Positions 30,376 through 34,115 of a DNA stretch of 34,115 nt are shown here, in pieces. This stretch comes from Bacteroidota bacterium (GTDB lineage Bacteria > Bacteroidota > Bacteroidia > Flavobacteriales > Weeksellaceae), in the NCBI GenBank assembly GCA_023458535.1, contig JAEWYW010000050.1, positions 1-34,115 on the forward strand, read 5' to 3'. The notes beneath the pieces are model-generated. The model did no database searches. It was not told where the DNA came from and saw only the letters and a program-made list of their open reading frames with translations. The translations under genes were made by a program, and so were the position numbers. Position 1 is the stretch's first letter. The number at the start of each line of letters is the position of its first letter.

Positions 30376-31518
30376 TTAAAAAATAAGTGTAATCAGGTAA
30401 CAGATTCCTGCGATGAGAGCCGACAAAGGTATGGTAAGAATCCATGCCCAAAGCAAGCTAACTGTAACTCCCCAACGCACTGCAGATACTCTTTTCGTTA
30501 AACCTACCCCGATAATAGAACCCGTGATGGTATGTGTAGTAGAAACAGGAATACCGAAGTGATCTGTAATGAAAAGTGTTAATGCTCCTGCAGTCTCTGC
30601 ACTTACTCCTTCCAAAGGGGAAACCTTAGTAATTTTCGTTCCCATGGTTTTAATGATCTTCCAACCTCCACTCATTGTACCTAAAGCGATGGCAATGAAA
30701 GAAACCAATGGCACCCATAAATAATGCTCCGTAAAGAAGTTGAAACGGTCTGCCGAAGCCAAGTTCAAATACAGAGGATCGTTAATCATGTTCACGTGAT
30801 AGAAAATAACTGCAGCACCAATAATACCCATTACTTTCTGTGCATCATTCAAACCATGCCCAATACTGAACAATGCGGAAGATACCAACTGCATTCTTTT
30901 AAATGCTTTGTCTGCTTTGTGCGGGTTTGATTTTTTGTAAATATTTACAATAATTAAGGTAATGATGATGGAGATAATCATACCGATAATTGGTGCCAAG
31001 AAAATAAAGAGGAAAATAGGAATCACCTTATCAAACTTCACGACACTTTGGGTGGTGAGCTGCTTAATGGCGGCTACAATAGTGTCCCACATTCCTAAGT
31101 TGGGTTGGTTAGCGATTACATGCTGATAATCTAAAACAAATGCATGCGTAAGTGCTGCACCTAAAAACCCACCAATTAAGGTATGAGAAGATGACGAGGG
31201 AATCCCAAACCACCATGTAAAAAGGTTCCATGCGATGGCAGCGATGAGTCCTGAGAAAATTACCTCTAGGGTAATAAAGTTTTCGTTAACGGTTTTAGCA
31301 ATCGTGTTACCAATTTTAAAACCTCCGGGAAGAATGTATGCAGCAAGGAAAAATGCTGCAAAGTTCCAAACGGCAGCCCAAAGTACAGCCTGAAAAGGAG
31401 TTAATACTTTGGTAGAAACGATGGTTGCAATAGAGTTGGCAGCATCGTGAAAACCGTTGATATAATCAAATATTAATGCAAGTGCAATAATGACGATTAA
31501 TAATATAGGCAAATCCAT
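30376..31518 (-). CDS. PiT-family inorganic phosphate transporter
   Basis: A low-affinity, cation-coupled phosphate permease of 380 aa with about ten transmembrane segments. The two inverted-repeat signatures of the PHO-4/PiT family are visible near the ends of the two halves: GFHDAANSIATIVSTKVLTP in the first and GHGLNDAQKVMGIIG in the second, with SSSHTLIGG and VSTTHTITGS as paired loops. It follows a DUF47 gene after 22 bp, the usual partner that regulates PiT activity. Confidence 0.95.
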   Translation of the reverse strand: MDLPILLIVIIALALIFDYINGFHDAANSIATIVSTKVLTPFQAVLWAAVWNFAAFFLAAYILPGGFKIGNTIAKTVNENFITLEVIFSGLIAAIAWNLFTWWFGIPSSSSHTLIGGFLGAALTHAFVLDYQHVIANQPNLGMWDTIVAAIKQLTTQSVVKFDKVIPIFLFIFLAPIIGMIISIIITLIIVNIYKKSNPHKADKAFKRMQLVSSALFSIGHGLNDAQKVMGIIGAAVIFYHVNMINDPLYLNLASADRFNFFTEHYLWVPLVSFIAIALGTMSGGWKIIKTMGTKITKVSPLEGVSAETAGALTLFITDHFGIPVSTTHTITGSIIGVGLTKRVSAVRWGVTVSLLWAWILTIPLSALIAGICYLITLIF

Positions 31519-31540
31519 TTTAAAAAATTTTGATGAAGAA

Positions 31541-32179
31541 TTATGCGTATTTAATTACGATGTTTTCCATGATATTGGCAACATCTTCTGCCTTGTCTGT
31601 TACTTCTTCTAAATAATTTAAAACAGATTGTACTTTTATAATTCTGATAGGGTCGTTGGTTTCAAATAAGTTCATTAAAGCCTTACTCAATACATCATCC
31701 GCAATATTTTCAATAGAGTTAATCTTAATACAAGATTCTTTTACTGCAGCTGGATTTTTAAATGCATCTAAATTTTTAATAGCTTCCTGAATCTCTAAAC
31801 ACGCTTTATGAATAAGCAATGAAAATTCTGAATATTCTTTGGTTTCAGGAGTTTTATATAAAAACAAATACTTTGCAGAAGCGTACATATAATCTGCAAT
31901 ATCATCTAAACCACTTGCCAATTGAGAAATATCTTCTCGATCGAAAGGAGTGATAAAATTTTGTCCCAGTTCAACAAAGATTTGGTGTGTAAGATCATCA
32001 TTCTTATGCTCAAAATCGCTAATTTTCTGCATGTAAGTTTCATCATTAGGATCAAACTCTACAATACCGTCGTGGAAAAATTTAGACATCTCCACAAGAT
32101 TTTCAGCTACTTTATTGAACAATACAAAGAACACTTTGTCTTTTGGTTGGAAGGCCTTAAAAATATTACCAATTCCCAT
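31541..32179 (-). CDS. DUF47 (PhoU-like) phosphate transport regulator
   Basis: A 212-aa all-helical protein resembling PhoU, with acidic metal-binding clusters (EHKNDDLTHQIF, DDIADYMYASA, TDKAEDVANIMEN). DUF47 proteins accompany PiT transporters and modulate them; the tight gene pair supports this. It is the first gene of the operon and has a candidate -7 box upstream. Confidence 0.92.
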   Translation of the reverse strand: MGIGNIFKAFQPKDKVFFVLFNKVAENLVEMSKFFHDGIVEFDPNDETYMQKISDFEHKNDDLTHQIFVELGQNFITPFDREDISQLASGLDDIADYMYASAKYLFLYKTPETKEYSEFSLLIHKACLEIQEAIKNLDAFKNPAAVKESCIKINSIENIADDVLSKALMNLFETNDPIRIIKVQSVLNYLEEVTDKAEDVANIMENIVIKYA

Positions 32180-32204
32180 TTTCTTTATTTTTTGAAATTT
32201 TGTG

Positions 32205-32212
32205 CAAATATC
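32205..32212 (-). promoter_or_regulatory. Candidate -7 box of the DUF47-PiT operon
   Basis: The minus strand reads GATATTTG, seven of the eight consensus positions of TAnnTTTG when the first base is relaxed, 25 nt before the start codon. No clean -33 TTTG is seen. Confidence 0.35.
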
Positions 32213-32278
32213 CGATTTTTGACTTTTCGAGGTTTCATTTCAATATTAAGTTTATGTTAACAATGGGATAGTAATCCA

Positions 32279-32305
32279 CAAAAAAACCGCCTTAGAAGGC
32301 GGTTT
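32279..32305 (-). terminator. Terminator of the DeaD-like helicase gene
   Basis: AAACCGCC pairs with GGCGGTTT through a strong GC core around TTAGAA, followed on the minus strand by a T-run. It starts 18 nt past the helicase stop. Confidence 0.87.
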
Positions 32306-32322
32306 ATATTATGCGAGGCTTA

Positions 32323-34017
32323 CTAATTAGCTACCTCAGCTCTCATTTCTTTTCCTTTAAACTTCATGTTAGAGATGTTTCCTAACAATTCATTTTTATA
32401 GTCCTTTTCAATCTCAAAGAACGAGAATTTCTCAAGAATCTCAATATCGCCGATGTCTGCTCTCTTTTTAGATTTTGCAGTAGCTTTATTGATGATTTCC
32501 AGCATATCTACTTTCTTTAAATTGTCTTTTTTACCTAAGTTAAAGAAGAAACGTACCATGTTTTCTTTTTTTGCTCTTGGTTTTCTTCCTCTATCTCCTC
32601 CTCTATCACCACGTTCACCGCGGTCTCTATCTCTACCTCTTTCACGGTCTCTGCCCCTCTCTCTTCTGCTGTAAGGCAAATCTTCTTCACGATTCAGTTT
32701 CTGAACACTAAGGTCGTTTTTATCTTTATAATACAACGCCAGATCTTTCAGTTTAAACTGTAGCATTTGTTTCACCAATTCTTCTTTCGTGAAATGAGAT
32801 AGGTCCGGAATTAAAGTTTCATCAAACTCAAAATAATCTTCATGTTCAGCAAAAAGGTTATCAAAAATACCTACCACTTGAGCTTTTACGATATCTTCAC
32901 CTTTTGGAATCTGCTTCTCTTTAATATCGATTTTCGTTTGAGCTTTAATCTGCTTTAATTTTCTGGTTTCATCAGGTTTTATCAATGCCATTGAAATACC
33001 ATCCTTACCAGCTCTACCCGTTCTACCACTTCTGTGAACAAAAACTTCAGGATCATCCGGCAAAGAATAATGGATGACGTGTGTTAAAGAATCCACATCC
33101 AAACCTCTTGCTGCCACATCAGTAGCCACCAAAATATCAATGTTTTTCAATCGGAATTTCTTCATCACCGTATCACGCTGCGCCTGAGAAAGATCTCCGT
33201 GAAGCGCATCTGCTGCATATCCATTCTGCATCAAGAAATCGGCAACCTCCTGAGTTTCCATTCTGGTTCTACAGAAAATAATGGAATATTGATTAGGATT
33301 AGCATCGATAAGACGCTTTAAAGCTTCTTTCTTCTGTCTGTAACCCACCACATAATATTCGTGCGAGATATTTTTCTTCACCTCGTTTACAGAACCTACA
33401 GAAATTCTGTGAGGTTTTGTAAGGTAATTTTTAGAAATTCGCTCCACTTCTTTACTCATTGTAGCTGAGAAAAGGAAGGTCTGTTTTGTTTCTGGTGTTT
33501 CCTTAAGAATGGTTTCCAAATCATCTTTGAAACCCATTGAAAGCATCTCATCGGCCTCGTCTAAAACCAACCAATGAATCGCAGAAAAGTCCAATGCTTT
33601 TCTGTTGATAAGATCAATAACACGGCCTGGCGTACCCACAATAATCTGTGGATTCGACTTCAGGGAACGAATTTGATCCATGATGCTGCTTCCTCCGTAA
33701 ACTGCTGTAGTTTTAACGCTTGGAAGGTATTTTGTATAGTTTTTAATGTCTTTGGTAATCTGAAGGCAAAGTTCACGAGTAGGGCAAAGCACTAATAACT
33801 GGATTTTACGACTAGTGTCGTCTATCATATCCAGAATTGGCAGCGAAAATGCTGCAGTTTTGCCTGTTCCTGTTGCCGCAAGTGCGATAAGATCGCGAAT
33901 ATCCGATTGGATAAAAGGAATAGTCTGTTTCTGGATTTCTGTCGGCTCTTCATAGCCGAGTTCGCCAATCGCCTTGAGAATTTCAGGGCTTAGATTGGTC
34001 TCCGTAAATAAATTCAT
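32323..34017 (-). CDS. DEAD-box RNA helicase with DbpA/CsdA-type RNA-binding domain (DeaD-like)
   Basis: Motifs in order: Q motif (EPTEIQ, 24-29), Walker A ATGTGKT (48-54), PTREL, DEAD (153-156), SAT (185-187), and HRSGRTGR (328-335). A linker rich in Arg-Gly-Asp repeats runs from about 451 to 480. A final ~75 residues begin MVRFFFNLGKKD, the opening of the DbpA/CsdA RNA-binding domain. Such helicases act in ribosome assembly and cold-shock RNA unwinding. It is longer than the RhlE-like gene at 24339 because of the linker and extra domain. Its own promoter and terminator indicate a single-gene unit. Confidence 0.96.
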   Translation of the reverse strand: MNLFTETNLSPEILKAIGELGYEEPTEIQKQTIPFIQSDIRDLIALAATGTGKTAAFSLPILDMIDDTSRKIQLLVLCPTRELCLQITKDIKNYTKYLPSVKTTAVYGGSSIMDQIRSLKSNPQIIVGTPGRVIDLINRKALDFSAIHWLVLDEADEMLSMGFKDDLETILKETPETKQTFLFSATMSKEVERISKNYLTKPHRISVGSVNEVKKNISHEYYVVGYRQKKEALKRLIDANPNQYSIIFCRTRMETQEVADFLMQNGYAADALHGDLSQAQRDTVMKKFRLKNIDILVATDVAARGLDVDSLTHVIHYSLPDDPEVFVHRSGRTGRAGKDGISMALIKPDETRKLKQIKAQTKIDIKEKQIPKGEDIVKAQVVGIFDNLFAEHEDYFEFDETLIPDLSHFTKEELVKQMLQFKLKDLALYYKDKNDLSVQKLNREEDLPYSRRERGRDRERGRDRDRGERGDRGGDRGRKPRAKKENMVRFFFNLGKKDNLKKVDMLEIINKATAKSKKRADIGDIEILEKFSFFEIEKDYKNELLGNISNMKFKGKEMRAEVAN

Positions 34018-34041
34018 GTAAAAGATCGTCTAATTTGGTTG

Positions 34042-34049
34042 CAAATATA
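34042..34049 (-). promoter_or_regulatory. -7 box of the DeaD-like helicase gene
   Basis: The minus strand reads TATATTTG, an exact TAnnTTTG match, 24 nt before the start codon. The expected -33 position is T-rich without a clean TTTG. Confidence 0.55.
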
Positions 34050-34115
34050 CGAATTTTATTTTTGATAAAAATTATATGCTTTTGTTATCTTTTTGTTAAA
34101 TATTCTCTATTCCTA

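Noticed and set aside
30791..30799. parS-like core TTCACGTGA
   Set aside because: It matches only the central nine bases, lies inside the PiT coding region, and both flanks differ from TGTTnCACGTGAAACA.

Overview
The window looks like a chromosomal core segment of a Flavobacteriia-type Bacteroidetes, most like Chryseobacterium and its relatives (Weeksellaceae). Supporting signs are the AT-rich sequence, the lack of Shine-Dalgarno runs in front of genes, several promoters of the Bacteroidetes type (TTTG, about 19 nt, TAnnTTTG), and family content typical of the group: DUF5683 behind parB, a long signal peptidase I, GSCFA, DUF6438, WbqC-like and PrcB-like proteins. I see no transposase, integrase, prophage, plasmid gene or CRISPR array. 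No gene-free stretch exceeds about 235 bp.

Layout. 1-3464 (+): a 23-bp perfect palindrome, ahcY, then a secreted retropepsin/PDZ protein and a small membrane protein. 3442-4449 (-): a lipoprotein L,D-transpeptidase whose 3' end overlaps the membrane protein gene. 4632-4812 (-): two identical tRNA-Asp genes with their own promoter and terminator. 4940-10584 (-): trxA, a cysteine desulfurase, a PrcB-like lipoprotein, a HAD phosphatase, and three tightly packed genes (SDR reductase, FAD oxidase, UbiA transferase) that resemble the mycobacterial decaprenyl-phospho-arabinose pathway. 10691-16038 (-): OmpA-like and lipocalin-like lipoproteins, a subtilisin-like protease, a WbqC-like protein and lepB. 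16119-19160 (-): dapB, a DUF5683 membrane protein, parB and parA, i.e. chromosome partitioning joined to lysine/peptidoglycan precursor synthesis. 19327-21683 (-): a TonB-type energy transducer and purA. 21845-26136 (+): hpt, adk, obgE, a RhlE-like DEAD-box helicase and a DUF6438 lipoprotein. 26108-34017 (-): a GT-C membrane glycosyltransferase, a TatD nuclease, a GSCFA protein, a polyprenyl diphosphate synthase, a DUF47/PiT phosphate transport pair and a CsdA/DeaD-like helicase.

How the genes fit together. Themes are the cell envelope (L,D-transpeptidase, OmpA-like protein, lepB, dapB, TonB, polyprenyl synthase, GT-C enzyme, DprE-like genes), purine and SAM by-product recycling (ahcY, purA, hpt, adk), chromosome segregation and ribosome/RNA biology (parAB, obgE, two DEAD-box helicases). 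The feature most worth following up is the compact UbiA / DprE1-like / DprE2-like / HAD cassette, which predicts a polyprenyl-phospho-pentofuranose donor in a Gram-negative bacterium. Other points of interest are regulatory and structural: a terminator whose arms are perfect DnaA boxes beside parA, a shared 12-nt promoter core at ahcY and hpt, palindromic intergenic elements, and two convergent gene pairs with overlapping 3' ends.
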